Source: Candidatus Electrothrix gigas
Lineage (GTDB): Bacteria; Desulfobacterota; Desulfobulbia; Desulfobulbales; Desulfobulbaceae
Assembly (NCBI GenBank): GCA_022766165.1
Contig: QYLO01000005.1
Coordinates: 1 to 64,000 of the forward strand
Reading direction: 5' to 3'
Length of the DNA: 64,000 bases
The notes below the pieces were generated by a model, which made no database searches, was not told where the DNA came from, and saw only the letters and a program-made list of their open reading frames with translations. Each line of letters starts with the position of its first letter. Position 1 is the stretch's first letter. Made by a program: the position numbers and the translations under genes. Below, one piece after another: positions 54,171-63,336 of this stretch.

Positions 54171-55390
54171 ACTGTCGTCATTGCGGAACACCGCTTACTC
54201 ATACTTTTCTTGATCTCGGAACAGCTCCGCCGTCAAATGCCTACTTGAGTGCAGATGAGCTGAATCGTCCTGAGCTGTATTATCCGCTCAAGGTGATGGT
54301 TTGCGACCAATGTTGGCTGGTACAGACCGAGGATTATGCGCAGGCGGATGAACTCTTTAAGTCGGATTACGCCTACTTCTCCAGCACCTCTGCCAGTTGG
54401 TTGCAGCATGCCGAGCAGTATACTCAGGATATGATTGCTCGGCTCAATCTGGGGAGAGACAGTCTGGTGATTGAGCTTGCCTGCAATGATGGCTATCTGC
54501 TGAAAAATTTTGTTACCGCTGATGTACCCTGCTTGGGTATTGAACCGACTGACGCCACTGCGTCGGCTGCCGAACAACTCGGCGTTCCAGTATTGCGCGA
54601 GTTTTTTGGTGAGCAAACCGCCCTACGTCTAGCTACGCAGGGCAGGCAGGCAGATCTACTGATAGGCAATAATGTCTACGCCCATGTGCCGGACATCAAC
54701 GACTTCACACGCGGGTTAAAGGCAATGCTTAAACCCGGGGGAACCATCACGCTGGAATTTCCGCACCTGTTACGGCTGATTGAGCAGAATCAGTTCGACA
54801 CCGTGTATCACGAACACTTTTCCTATCTTTCACTGGGGACAGTTAGCCGCATTTTTCAGACAGTAGGGTTGCGCGTCTGGCATGTGGAGCAGCTTACGAC
54901 CCACGGCGGGAGCCTGCGCGTGTTTGGTTGTCACAATGACGATCAGCGTGAGAACACAGTTGTGGTTGATGATCTGCTGAAAGAAGAAGAAAAGAATGGG
55001 CTACAGGATCTTGCTGCGTATCAAGGAGTTCAGGCTCGTGCGAATCGGGTAAAAAACGATTTACTTGCTTTTTTGATTGAGCAGAAAAGTGCAGGAAAAA
55101 AAGTTGCGGCCTATGGTGCAGCTGCCAAGGGAAATACCTTGCTCAACTATGCCGGAGTTAGACCGGACCTGCTGCCTTTTGTCTGCGATGCTGCGCCGTC
55201 CAAGCAGGGTAAATACCTGCCGGGCAGCCGTATACCGATTCTTGACCCGTCTGCGCTGCAAGAGTACGCGCCTGACTATGTTCTGATCCTGCCGTGGAAT
55301 CTGAAAGAAGAAATTATGCAGCAGCTGAATAGTATCCGCTCTTGGAACGGGCGATTTGTTGCAGCGGTTCCTGAGTTACTCGTTCTTTGA
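54167..55390 (+). CDS. NDP-hexose C-methyltransferase-like protein
   Basis: A 407-residue SAM methyltransferase of the TylCIII/TcaB9 sugar C-methyltransferase plan. The N-terminal zinc-binding part is CRHCGTPLTHTFLDLG followed by CDQCWLVQ. The SAM fold is VIELACNDGYLLKNF and ITLEFPHLLRLIEQNQFDT, with the active-site segment VYHEHFSYLS. The C-terminal Methyltransf_14 domain is VAAYGAAAKGNTLLNYAG and SKQGKYLPG. It likely adds a methyl to C3 of the CDP-4-keto sugar. Reaction inferred from family and gene order. Confidence 0.85.
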   Translation: MNCRHCGTPLTHTFLDLGTAPPSNAYLSADELNRPELYYPLKVMVCDQCWLVQTEDYAQADELFKSDYAYFSSTSASWLQHAEQYTQDMIARLNLGRDSLVIELACNDGYLLKNFVTADVPCLGIEPTDATASAAEQLGVPVLREFFGEQTALRLATQGRQADLLIGNNVYAHVPDINDFTRGLKAMLKPGGTITLEFPHLLRLIEQNQFDTVYHEHFSYLSLGTVSRIFQTVGLRVWHVEQLTTHGGSLRVFGCHNDDQRENTVVVDDLLKEEEKNGLQDLAAYQGVQARANRVKNDLLAFLIEQKSAGKKVAAYGAAAKGNTLLNYAGVRPDLLPFVCDAAPSKQGKYLPGSRIPILDPSALQEYAPDYVLILPWNLKEEIMQQLNSIRSWNGRFVAAVPELLVL

Positions 55391-55402
55391 TTATTTGAAA
55401 TT

Positions 55403-56245
55403 ATGAAAATTGCAGTAACTGGAGCCGGAGGGTTCATCGGACAGCATGTGCTTGCTGAACTATCTGGAAGGCAACATGAGGTTGTTGCCGTTATAAGAAA
55501 AACTTCAGATAGTTCCCAGCTACCTTCTTTCGGTACGTCCGTACACCTTGATCTTGCTGAAGCGGATGCTGGAGTATATGATGATCTGGGATGTCCTGAT
55601 GTATTGATTCATCTGGCTTGGGGCGGTTTACCGAACTATCGATCACTCCATCATTTTGAGCAGGAGTTGCCCTTGCAATATCAATTCCTGCGGACGATGG
55701 TGCAGTCGGGACTATCCTCGCTTTTTGTCGCAGGGACTTGCTTTGAATACGGGATGCAATCTGGGCAGCTACATGAAAATATGCCTGCGAAACCGGATAA
55801 TCCCTATGCTTTTGCAAAGGATACCCTGCGTAGACAGTTAACCTTTCTACAGAATAATTTATCCTTTTCGATGACTTGGGGAAGACTTTTTTACCTCTAC
55901 GGTGAGGGGCAGGCCGAGAATTCCCTCTACCCACAGCTACAAAGTGCTGTGCAACGAGGAGATGATGTTTTCAATATGTCAGGTGGTGAACAGCTACGTG
56001 ATTACCTAACTGTGACAGAGGTAGCACGGTATATTGTGGACCTTGCCGTGTTGGGCAAAAATATAGGTGTTGTGAATATCTGCTCAGGTCAACCTGTTTC
56101 AATCCGAAGCCTCGTTGAAGGTTGGATTGCTGAAAACAACTGGAATATTAAACTGAATTTTGGTCATTATCCGTATCCTGACTATGAACCTATGGCCTTT
56201 TGGGGCGACCAGCACAAGTTGCTCTATTGTTTGGAGCTGTCATGA
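55403..56245 (+). CDS. NAD-dependent sugar epimerase/dehydratase (4-ketoreductase?)
   Basis: A 280-residue short SDR. The Rossmann motif is IAVTGAGGFIGQHVLAEL, and a LIHLAWGGLPNYRS segment is typical of this subgroup. The usual YxxxK appears as YAFAK within KPDNPYAFAKDTLRRQL. It would suit the last reduction of the CDP-4-keto sugar made by the four genes upstream. The next gene overlaps its stop (ATGA). Confidence 0.82.
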   Translation: MKIAVTGAGGFIGQHVLAELSGRQHEVVAVIRKTSDSSQLPSFGTSVHLDLAEADAGVYDDLGCPDVLIHLAWGGLPNYRSLHHFEQELPLQYQFLRTMVQSGLSSLFVAGTCFEYGMQSGQLHENMPAKPDNPYAFAKDTLRRQLTFLQNNLSFSMTWGRLFYLYGEGQAENSLYPQLQSAVQRGDDVFNMSGGEQLRDYLTVTEVARYIVDLAVLGKNIGVVNICSGQPVSIRSLVEGWIAENNWNIKLNFGHYPYPDYEPMAFWGDQHKLLYCLELS

Positions 56246-57318
56246 ATGCGATAAAGGAACTGTATAGAGTAGAGCAGTTACCAGTATTGCAGAATCGCAT
56301 GTATGCAACTGAGCAGGAGGCTGTAGAATGTCCCAAGGGGGATGTTGTTTTGGTTCAGGATAATGCAACAGGATTAATTTACAACCAATCGTTTAGACCG
56401 GAATTAGTTCAGTATGATCAGGAATATCAGAATGAGCAGGCTGTCAGTGAATCTTTCCGATTGCATCTGGAAGAAGTATCTACGATTTTCAGGCGGCACT
56501 ATCAAAACTATTCACTGCTTGAAATTGGCTGCGGAAAAGGTTTTTTTCTGGAATATCTCCAGAAACTCGGTTTTGAAATAACCGGAGCTGATCCAGCTTA
56601 TGAGGGCAGGAATCCTCGTATTCTGAAAAAATATTTCACATCTGATCTCAATATACGCTCTGAGGGCATTATTTTACGACATGTTCTTGAGCATATTCAG
56701 CATCCTGTCAGTTTTTTAAAAAAAATTGCTGAAGCAAATAAAGGGACAGGCAAAGTATACATTGAGGTGCCTTGTTTTGACTGGATTTCTCAGCACAGGA
56801 CATGGTTTGATATTTTTTACGAGCATGTAAATTATTTTCGACTTGCTGATTTTAAAGAAATATTTGGAACTGTTTATGAAGCCGGTCATGTGTTTGGCGG
56901 ACAATATCTTTATGCGATTGCCGATCTTGCAACACTCAGAGAGCCTGTCTGCCGTACCGACTGTCAATTTGAATTTCCAAAAGATTTTCTTTCTTCTGTG
57001 GAAAAATATGCAGAAAAAATAAAGAAAACGACTGTCAGTTCTATTATCTGGGGTGGTGCCTCCAAGGGAGTAATTTTTTCTGTCTTACTGCAACGGGCGG
57101 GAACGAAAGCTGACTTTGTTGTAGATATAAATCCTGCAAAACAAGGTAAATATGTACCTGCAACCGGTTTATTGGTTCAGCCATATGAAGATATAAAAAA
57201 TAAACTCAACCGCCGGAATGCTGATATTTTTATAATGAACAGTAATTATTCAGATGAGATTAAAAAAATAACTGAAAATCAATTTAATTATATTGAGGTG
57301 GACTGCTGTGATATTTGA
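56242..57318 (+). CDS. Second sugar methyltransferase (Methyltransf_14-type)
   Basis: A 358-residue protein. The SAM motif is LLEIGCGKGFFLEYLQKLGF. A FDIFYEHVNYFRLADF segment is equivalent to the HEHFSYLS region of the C-methyltransferase at 54167. The C-terminal domain is IIWGGASKGVIFSVLLQRAG with DINPAKQGKYVPATG, clearly related to that neighbour. The N-terminal zinc region is reduced. ATG at 56242 overlaps the previous stop. It could methylate another carbon or an oxygen of the sugar. Confidence 0.78.
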   Translation: MNAIKELYRVEQLPVLQNRMYATEQEAVECPKGDVVLVQDNATGLIYNQSFRPELVQYDQEYQNEQAVSESFRLHLEEVSTIFRRHYQNYSLLEIGCGKGFFLEYLQKLGFEITGADPAYEGRNPRILKKYFTSDLNIRSEGIILRHVLEHIQHPVSFLKKIAEANKGTGKVYIEVPCFDWISQHRTWFDIFYEHVNYFRLADFKEIFGTVYEAGHVFGGQYLYAIADLATLREPVCRTDCQFEFPKDFLSSVEKYAEKIKKTTVSSIIWGGASKGVIFSVLLQRAGTKADFVVDINPAKQGKYVPATGLLVQPYEDIKNKLNRRNADIFIMNSNYSDEIKKITENQFNYIEVDCCDI

Positions 57319-58075
57319 CGATGAAGTGAAAGAGCGGGTGGCAGCTAACGGGCAAAATAAAGCGTTGTTAAAAGATACTGCTGAGTTTATAACTACCTCA
57401 ATTGATGCCGGGTACTCCTACAATTTTTCATGGCAAGGCCGTCCGGTCATCCAATACCCTCAGGATATGGTTGCAATGCAGGAACTAATCTGGTCGATTA
57501 AACCTGATCTGATTATTGAAACCGGCATTGCCCACGGCGGTTCACTCATCTTTAGTGCCTCTATGCTGGCCCAGCTGGATATCTGTGATGCGATTGAAGC
57601 AGGTACCAATTTTAACCCTAAAGAGTCCCGACGTAAAGTATTGGGCATTGATATTGACATCCGTGCCCACAATCGTGCAGCCATTGAAGCGCACCCCATG
57701 TATTCGCGCATCCAGATGATTGAAGGCTCAAGTATTGCGCCGGAGATTATTGATCAGGTCAAAACAATAGCCTCAGAGTACAAGCGTATTCTTGTCTGCC
57801 TTGATTCCAACCATACCCATGACCATGTGCTAGCTGAACTGGAGGCTTATGCCCCGCTGACCTCTGTGGGTAGTTACTGTGTCGTGTTTGACACCATTGT
57901 TGAAGACCTGCCCGCAGATATGTTTCCCGATCGCTCTTGGGGACCGGGAAATAATCCCAAGACAGCTGTATGGGAATATCTCAAGACGCACTCGGAATTT
58001 GAGATTGACAAAGATATACAGCATAAACTGCTGATTACTGTTGCGCCGGATGGGTATTTGAAACGGGTGAGCTAG
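57308..58075 (+). CDS. Cephalosporin hydroxylase (CmcI)-family methyltransferase
   Basis: A 255-residue SAM-dependent protein of the CmcI/rhamnosyl O-methyltransferase family. It shows YPQDMVAMQELIWSIKPDLI, ETGIAHGGSLIFSASML, LGIDIDIRAHNR, CLDSNHTHDHVLAELEAYAP and SYCVVFDT. Family members in surface glycan loci are thought to O-methylate sugars. GTG at 57308 has GAGGTGG at good spacing; the TTG at 57293 is less likely. The gene overlaps the previous stop. Confidence 0.82.
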   Translation: MIFDDEVKERVAANGQNKALLKDTAEFITTSIDAGYSYNFSWQGRPVIQYPQDMVAMQELIWSIKPDLIIETGIAHGGSLIFSASMLAQLDICDAIEAGTNFNPKESRRKVLGIDIDIRAHNRAAIEAHPMYSRIQMIEGSSIAPEIIDQVKTIASEYKRILVCLDSNHTHDHVLAELEAYAPLTSVGSYCVVFDTIVEDLPADMFPDRSWGPGNNPKTAVWEYLKTHSEFEIDKDIQHKLLITVAPDGYLKRVS

Positions 58076-58083
58076 AAAGAAAA

Positions 58084-58260
58084 AAAATGATGATTGAATA
58101 ACGCTACGTGACCCTGCTCAAGAAAAATATTATTGCCAATTTTGGTGGCAATATCTGGACTGGCCTGATGAGCCTTGTCTTTGCCGCTGTATATCCATTT
58201 CATGGGGATTGAGGCATACGGGCCTGACTGGATTTTTTGCCGCACTGCTGGGAGTATTCA
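58084..58260 (+). pseudogene. Decayed copy of the flippase 5' end
   Basis: Bases 58084-58260 repeat 58961-59139, the start region of the flippase gene, including about 24 bases before its GTG. Identity is perhaps four in five. At least one base lost (after GTCTTTG) and one gained (in GGCATACGGGCCT) break the frame. A possible later flippase scrap lies at about 58272-58318 (QQNVVDTIND). The copy is separated from the intact gene by the antitoxin-PIN pair. Confidence 0.85.
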
Positions 58261-58332
58261 TTCGTCTATTTAAAGCCTCGCAGCAAAATGTTGTGGATAC
58301 AATTAATGATGTTTTCAACATGGAGAATTATC

Positions 58333-58560
58333 ATGGAAACCAGAAGATTCATAACAAAAGCGAATACCTCTCAAATCCAAATTGATTTGCCCGACTCAAT
58401 GGTTAACAAAAAAATAGAGATTTTAGTGATTGCTTTGGAAGAAGCAACAGATAAGAAAAAAACAAGAAAAAGACATCCGCCGATTGAATTGGCCGGTAAG
58501 GTAAAAGAGCTGGGAAACGTAATGGAGTCTGCTCCTCTTTCCGATTGGGGCATTGAGTGA
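58333..58560 (+). CDS. Antitoxin of a PIN-domain toxin-antitoxin pair
   Basis: A 75-residue protein. ATG at 58333 follows GGAG by eight bases. The first part (FITKANTSQIQIDLPDSM) is beta-rich, and the last part (RHPPIELAGKVKELGNV, then SAPLSDWGIE) is the toxin-binding type of tail seen in antitoxins of PIN toxins. It overlaps the toxin start by four bases. Its tail resembles that of the orphan gene at 12448-12654. Confidence 0.75.
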   Translation: METRRFITKANTSQIQIDLPDSMVNKKIEILVIALEEATDKKKTRKRHPPIELAGKVKELGNVMESAPLSDWGIE

Positions 58561-58967
58561 ATATGATTCTTATTGATACTCATATTTGGCATTGGTGGGT
58601 CAACCAAATCCCGGACAGACTTCCTCCTGCCATCATTGATATGATTGAATTTGCAGATAACGTGGCTGTATCTGCCATTTCCTGTTTTGAAATGGCTTGG
58701 TTGATCAAACACGGACGTATTGATCCCGGAATGTCTTATAGCCAGTGGTTTGATTTGACATGTAATGAAGAAATTGTCTCTTTTTTGCCGGTAACACCGG
58801 AAATTGCATCTATGGCTGTCGCCTTACCTGAACACCATAAAGATCCGCATGATCGTATGATTATTGCAACTGCAATATTTCACGGATGTCCTTTGATCAG
58901 CTTCGACCGAATCTTTTCATCATATCAGGAACTGGATGGTCTACTGATTAAGCATACGTCAAAATGA
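58557..58967 (+). CDS. PIN-domain toxin (VapC-like ribonuclease)
   Basis: A 136-residue PIN protein. It has the first acid in ILIDTHIWHWWVNQ, a middle SCFEMAWLIKHGRI with Glu, and the PHDRMIIATAIFHGCPLIS end with the conserved Asp. These acids bind metal for RNA cleavage. The antitoxin lies directly upstream. The stop codon sits within the direct repeat shared with the flippase start, so the pair lies exactly between the two copies. Confidence 0.88.
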   Translation: MNMILIDTHIWHWWVNQIPDRLPPAIIDMIEFADNVAVSAISCFEMAWLIKHGRIDPGMSYSQWFDLTCNEEIVSFLPVTPEIASMAVALPEHHKDPHDRMIIATAIFHGCPLISFDRIFSSYQELDGLLIKHTSK

Positions 58968-58984
58968 TGATTGAATAACGCTGC

Positions 58985-60526
58985 GTGACCCTGCTCAAGA
59001 AAAATATTATTGCCAATTTTGCTGGCAATATCTGGACAGCCCTGATGGGACTTGTCTTTGTGCCGTTGTATATTCATTTTATGGGGATCGAAGCTTATGG
59101 CCTGACAGGATTTTTTGCTGCCTTGCTCGGTGTATTTGGAATCCTTGATATGGGGTTGAGTACGACACTGAATCGAGAAATGGCCCGTCTGTCTGTGCAG
59201 CAAGACAAGGCTCAGGAGATGCGAGATCTTCTCAGAACGCTGGAAATTCCGTATTGGTTGGTTGCATTACTGATCGGGATTATTGTTCTGCTTGTCTCGC
59301 CGTTTATTGCCTATCACTGGGTCAAAGTAAAGGAACTCTCTCCGGACAGTGTGCATACGGCTGTTATGCTGATGGGCCTGTGTTTGGCATTCCAGTGGCC
59401 TATGAGTTTTTACTCTGGCGGTTTGATGGGACTTCAGCGTCATGTGTTGCTTAATACGATTAACGTCGTTGCTGCTACATTTCGTGGAATCGGTGCTGTG
59501 CTGGTACTCTGGTTGATTTCTCCGACAGTGGAGGCGTTTTTCTGGTGGCAGGCTGTAGTCAGTGCTTTCCATATAATGAGTATCGTTTTTTTCGTCTGGC
59601 ACAGTCTGCCGTCAGCTCCAAAATTGCCACGCTTCCGCCAAGAACTTCTGCGGAATATCTGGCGTTTTGCCGCAGGCATGACCGGAATCACGCTTACAGT
59701 GCTTTTTCTTGTCCATTTGGATAAGATTATCCTGAGCCGCATCCTGAGTCTGGAGATGTTCGGGTACTATACCTTGGCATATGTTGTCGCCGGGACGCTT
59801 TACAGGGTGATAGGTCCGGTTTATTCTGCGACATACCCAAAAATGACCACGCTTGTTGAATCGGGTAATGAAAAAGAACTGATACAATTGTATCATAAGA
59901 GTGCGCAGCTAATTTCCGTCTTGGTTTTGCCAGCTGCTCTATTACTTGCGTTTTTTTCAAAGGAAATACTCCTGATCTGGACGAGAAATCCTGTTACAGC
60001 GGATAATACCTATCTTTTGGTGAGTATCCTTGTCATGGGTACTGCCTTTAACGGGCTGATGAATATTCCTTTTGCGTTGCAACTGGCGCACGGCTGGACA
60101 CGCCTTGCTTTGAACGTGAATATTGTCTCCGTATTAATACTTGTCCCGTTGCTCATAGTTTTTGCACAAAAGTACGGTGCTGTTGGAGCGGCTTCAATTT
60201 GGTTGATATTAAATACCAGTTATGTGTTTATTACACCAACACTTATGCATCGCCGCCTGTTGTCCGGTGAAAAATGGCGGTGGTATGTTGAAGATGTTGG
60301 GCGGCCATTGTTTGCGGCGGGAACTGTCTGTTTGGTCGGACGTATGATAATAAATTTTGATTGGCCTGTGCTGCCGCTTATAACGGGAATAGGTATGGTG
60401 AGCTTGGTTGCTTTGTTGGCTGGTGCCCTCGCTGCCAAACAACTGGATATTCCAGCAAATGCTATGGTGATTTTGAGAATGATCCAAGCAAAATATAAAA
60501 TTTTTACTTCCCGAAAAACAAGATAA
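58985..60526 (+). CDS. Lipid-linked oligosaccharide flippase (Wzx/PST type)
   Basis: A 513-residue inner-membrane protein with about 12-14 spans. It begins MTLLKKNIIANFAGNIWTAL (GTG start at 58985), has GFFAALLGVFGILDMGLSTT and the pair of MatE-like halves typical of polysaccharide transporters. It moves the lipid-linked repeat unit to the periplasm for polymerisation. The GT2 gene starts at its stop codon. Confidence 0.9.
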   Translation: MTLLKKNIIANFAGNIWTALMGLVFVPLYIHFMGIEAYGLTGFFAALLGVFGILDMGLSTTLNREMARLSVQQDKAQEMRDLLRTLEIPYWLVALLIGIIVLLVSPFIAYHWVKVKELSPDSVHTAVMLMGLCLAFQWPMSFYSGGLMGLQRHVLLNTINVVAATFRGIGAVLVLWLISPTVEAFFWWQAVVSAFHIMSIVFFVWHSLPSAPKLPRFRQELLRNIWRFAAGMTGITLTVLFLVHLDKIILSRILSLEMFGYYTLAYVVAGTLYRVIGPVYSATYPKMTTLVESGNEKELIQLYHKSAQLISVLVLPAALLLAFFSKEILLIWTRNPVTADNTYLLVSILVMGTAFNGLMNIPFALQLAHGWTRLALNVNIVSVLILVPLLIVFAQKYGAVGAASIWLILNTSYVFITPTLMHRRLLSGEKWRWYVEDVGRPLFAAGTVCLVGRMIINFDWPVLPLITGIGMVSLVALLAGALAAKQLDIPANAMVILRMIQAKYKIFTSRKTR

Positions 60527-61854
60527 TGAACCATCATTTTACTGTTATAATCCCCACCCGTGAGAGATGCGATACACTTGAGCATTCACTCCGCACCTGT
60601 GTAATACAAGAATATGATAATTTAGAAATCATTGTTAGCGATAACTTCAGTCAGGATCGTACATATGAAATGGTCGAATCGTATAACGATTCAAGAATCC
60701 GTTACATTAACACGGGAAAACGTGTCAGCATGACGGAGAACTTTGAGTTTGCGCTGTCGCATGTCAAGCCTGAAGGCTATGTCATATATATAGGCGATGA
60801 TGACGCTCTTTTGCCCGATGCAATTCAAGATATCAATATTGTGATTAACCAGACGGGAGCACAGGTTTTGCGGTGGGATGTATCACGTTATGCTTGGCCG
60901 TGTGCAGGAGAAAATAATCGGGGAAATATGTTAGAAATTTCATCTGTTAGAACAGGAATTACGATACAGAAGTCTGCGAGCGTGATTGAAAGAGTGCTTT
61001 CGTTTAAGGCATTGTATCAATCACTGCCGATAATGTATATGTATTCGGCCATCAGCTATGAGGTGATAAAAAATATAAAAAAAAAATCAGGCAATTTTTA
61101 TAATTCAATAACTCCTGATGTGTATTCCGGTTTTGCTATTGCCGGGGCTGTTGACAGCTTTGTCAATTCAAGACGCCCTTACACAATTGGAGGAGGATCA
61201 AGGCATAGCACTGGTCGAAGCAGCCTGAAAGATTCGGTATCTGAAGCAGGAAGAAAGTATTTTCAAGAAAATACTCTTCCTTTTCATAACAGTTTGGTTC
61301 TCTCGAGAAGTCTTTCTTTAATTGTTATAGAATGTTTTTTACAGGCTCGGGATCACTTACCATTTTTTCAGCCTTTTACCTTGGACATTGAGTTCCTTCT
61401 CTTCAAAATAATGGAGGATACGGCAGGAAAGCCACAGGAAATTTATATGGAAAATAAAAACTCTGTTATGCAGCTGGGTGAAATGTATAATATTTCTGAT
61501 GCGGCGCAACGGGCTATAGCGGCTCATCCAATGCGGTCTCCTGGCTTCAGAAGAAAATTCACAATTCGTAATCTCGGAAAAGCAGGGCTATTCGTGACAC
61601 GTCAATTTATAAATGACCTTGTTAAGAAGAGGGTATGGATAAACTGTTCTTCCTTGAATGTCAATAATGTATACGACGCGTCGCTGTTGTGTGGCTATGT
61701 CTTAAAATTGCATGATATGAATCTACTTAAGAAATCAGCAGTTGTAACTTCCTCATTAGCCAATATAAGAAGGATATTAACGCTTGCTCCTGAGGTCATT
61801 TCCCATGAGGAGACAACAGGTAACACTGGCGGTTTGGTTCATAAGTCTAAATGA
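60526..61854 (+). CDS. Family 2 glycosyltransferase
   Basis: A 442-residue GT-A protein. FTVIIPTRERCDTLEHSLRT is the donor-binding start, IIVSDNFSQDRTYE follows, and the metal motif is IYIGDDDALLPDA. The last 250 residues have no recognised fold. It overlaps the next gene by four bases. The sugar donor is unknown. Confidence 0.85.
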   Translation: MNHHFTVIIPTRERCDTLEHSLRTCVIQEYDNLEIIVSDNFSQDRTYEMVESYNDSRIRYINTGKRVSMTENFEFALSHVKPEGYVIYIGDDDALLPDAIQDINIVINQTGAQVLRWDVSRYAWPCAGENNRGNMLEISSVRTGITIQKSASVIERVLSFKALYQSLPIMYMYSAISYEVIKNIKKKSGNFYNSITPDVYSGFAIAGAVDSFVNSRRPYTIGGGSRHSTGRSSLKDSVSEAGRKYFQENTLPFHNSLVLSRSLSLIVIECFLQARDHLPFFQPFTLDIEFLLFKIMEDTAGKPQEIYMENKNSVMQLGEMYNISDAAQRAIAAHPMRSPGFRRKFTIRNLGKAGLFVTRQFINDLVKKRVWINCSSLNVNNVYDASLLCGYVLKLHDMNLLKKSAVVTSSLANIRRILTLAPEVISHEETTGNTGGLVHKSK

Positions 61855-63020
61855 GAGTAATAATCTTTATGACCCAATTCTATTGTCTGAGCGGAGCAGA
61901 ACGCTTGGCGGTAGAACTGGCGGAAGAACTCAATAAACGCGGTATCCATACGGATATCCTGAGTATGTATACCGAGGATCTTCCCGGTGTAAAAGAGGCA
62001 AAACAAGAATTGTTAGCTAGGGGAATTCCTAATATTTATTTTCTTGGAATGAAAATTCATCCCCCTGTTCGGAGTTTATTTCCAGCAATTTTCAAATTGA
62101 GACGATTGATTCAAAAGCAACAATATGACATTATTGAGACATCGATGATGTCTCCTTCCGTTATTGCCTCATGGGCCACTTTGCTTGGGAATACAAGGCA
62201 TGTTACAGGGGTGCATGATGTTTTCAGATGGGAACGGCAGAATTTAGCACAACATAAGTTTTGGATTTTTTCTCTTCGATGTAACCGACGTAATAGATAT
62301 TATACAATATCTGAATATGTTCATGATGCTTGGAAAAATTATTCCCGTATATCTGACCGATACGGCAGAATAATATACAACGGAATTCCTAATGATTGTT
62401 TCGATGCTGTATCAGAACGGCACTCAGTTCTCAAAGAATTCAGTATTCCGGACAACGGACGTATTATTCTTTATGTAGGACGTTTGGCGAAACGTAAAGG
62501 ATGTGATACCTTGCTGGAGGCATTAGCCCCGATATTAGATCAGCATAACCTTTATCTAATGTATACCGGAATGCTTGATCCGAATGTAGCGGGGTCAACG
62601 CAAATGCTGTATGATATGCAGCAACAGGTTGAAGATGAAAAGTTAGGCCATCGAGTACAATTTGTTGGTTATCGTAAGGATATTCCACGGCTCATGGCAT
62701 CCACCGACCTCCTTGTGCATCCTGCCCTTATTGAGGGCTTTGGTTTGGTTTTGGCGGAAGCTATGGCGGCTGGTTTGCAGGTTGTCGCAAGCAATGTAGA
62801 TGGAATACCTGAGGTGCTTGAAAGTACCGACTCAATAATGGTGCCCCCAAATGATGTCCATACGCTTCGAGATGCAGTGTTGAAAACATTGCATCACTCT
62901 CCAAGTGAAAAATCTCAGGCTATTGAGAAGGGAAAAAAGCGGGCGGAAAAGTTTCGTATATGCAACCGGATAAATAATATGGTGAGTCTTTTTCAGGATA
63001 TCCTTTCAGGAAAATTTTAA
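61851..63020 (+). CDS. Family 4 glycosyltransferase (GT-B)
   Basis: A 389-residue protein. It starts MRVIIFMTQFYCLSGAERLA. The C-terminal donor domain has ILYVGRLAKRKGCDTLLEAL and VQFVGYRKDIPRLMASTDLL. The EGFGLVLAEAMAAG segment is the EX7E motif of GT4 retaining enzymes. It would add one sugar of the repeat unit at the cytosolic membrane face. Confidence 0.9.
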   Translation: MRVIIFMTQFYCLSGAERLAVELAEELNKRGIHTDILSMYTEDLPGVKEAKQELLARGIPNIYFLGMKIHPPVRSLFPAIFKLRRLIQKQQYDIIETSMMSPSVIASWATLLGNTRHVTGVHDVFRWERQNLAQHKFWIFSLRCNRRNRYYTISEYVHDAWKNYSRISDRYGRIIYNGIPNDCFDAVSERHSVLKEFSIPDNGRIILYVGRLAKRKGCDTLLEALAPILDQHNLYLMYTGMLDPNVAGSTQMLYDMQQQVEDEKLGHRVQFVGYRKDIPRLMASTDLLVHPALIEGFGLVLAEAMAAGLQVVASNVDGIPEVLESTDSIMVPPNDVHTLRDAVLKTLHHSPSEKSQAIEKGKKRAEKFRICNRINNMVSLFQDILSGKF

Positions 63021-63021
63021 T

Positions 63022-63336
63022 ATGAACACATTACAATTGTCAATACCCTCGAATCAACTACCTGTTGCTTCAGAGCGTCTTAAAATATCTCTTTCTGTTT
63101 TTATAGCTTCTCTTTTGTTTGTTCTTGGTAGTTTACTCCATATTATAGCATATAAATCTCTAATACCGTTGTTGCCGGCTCTGCTTTTTTTCTCTTTTGG
63201 AAAGATCGTTTTGTTTTCTCCAAAAATCGGCGGTCATTTTGAACAAAAGATATTTCAGACAGCTTTTTGGGTTAACTGGTTTACTACCAATGGGAATCGG
63301 AGTAACATCAGGTTCTTTGTTCTTTTCTTTGTTTAA
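63022..63336 (+). pseudogene. N-terminal scrap of a membrane protein (polymerase-like), frameshifted
   Basis: A 104-codon frame has two hydrophobic segments (VFIASLLFVLGSLLHIIAY, then PLLPALLFFSFGKIVLF). Near 63265 the likely original reading moves to the next frame, which continues LTGLLPMGIGVTSGSLFFSL and FFVCAAVALLHVLSSF, as in O-antigen ligase/polymerase starts. The gene is interrupted there and then joined to a glycosyltransferase end. Confidence 0.55.
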
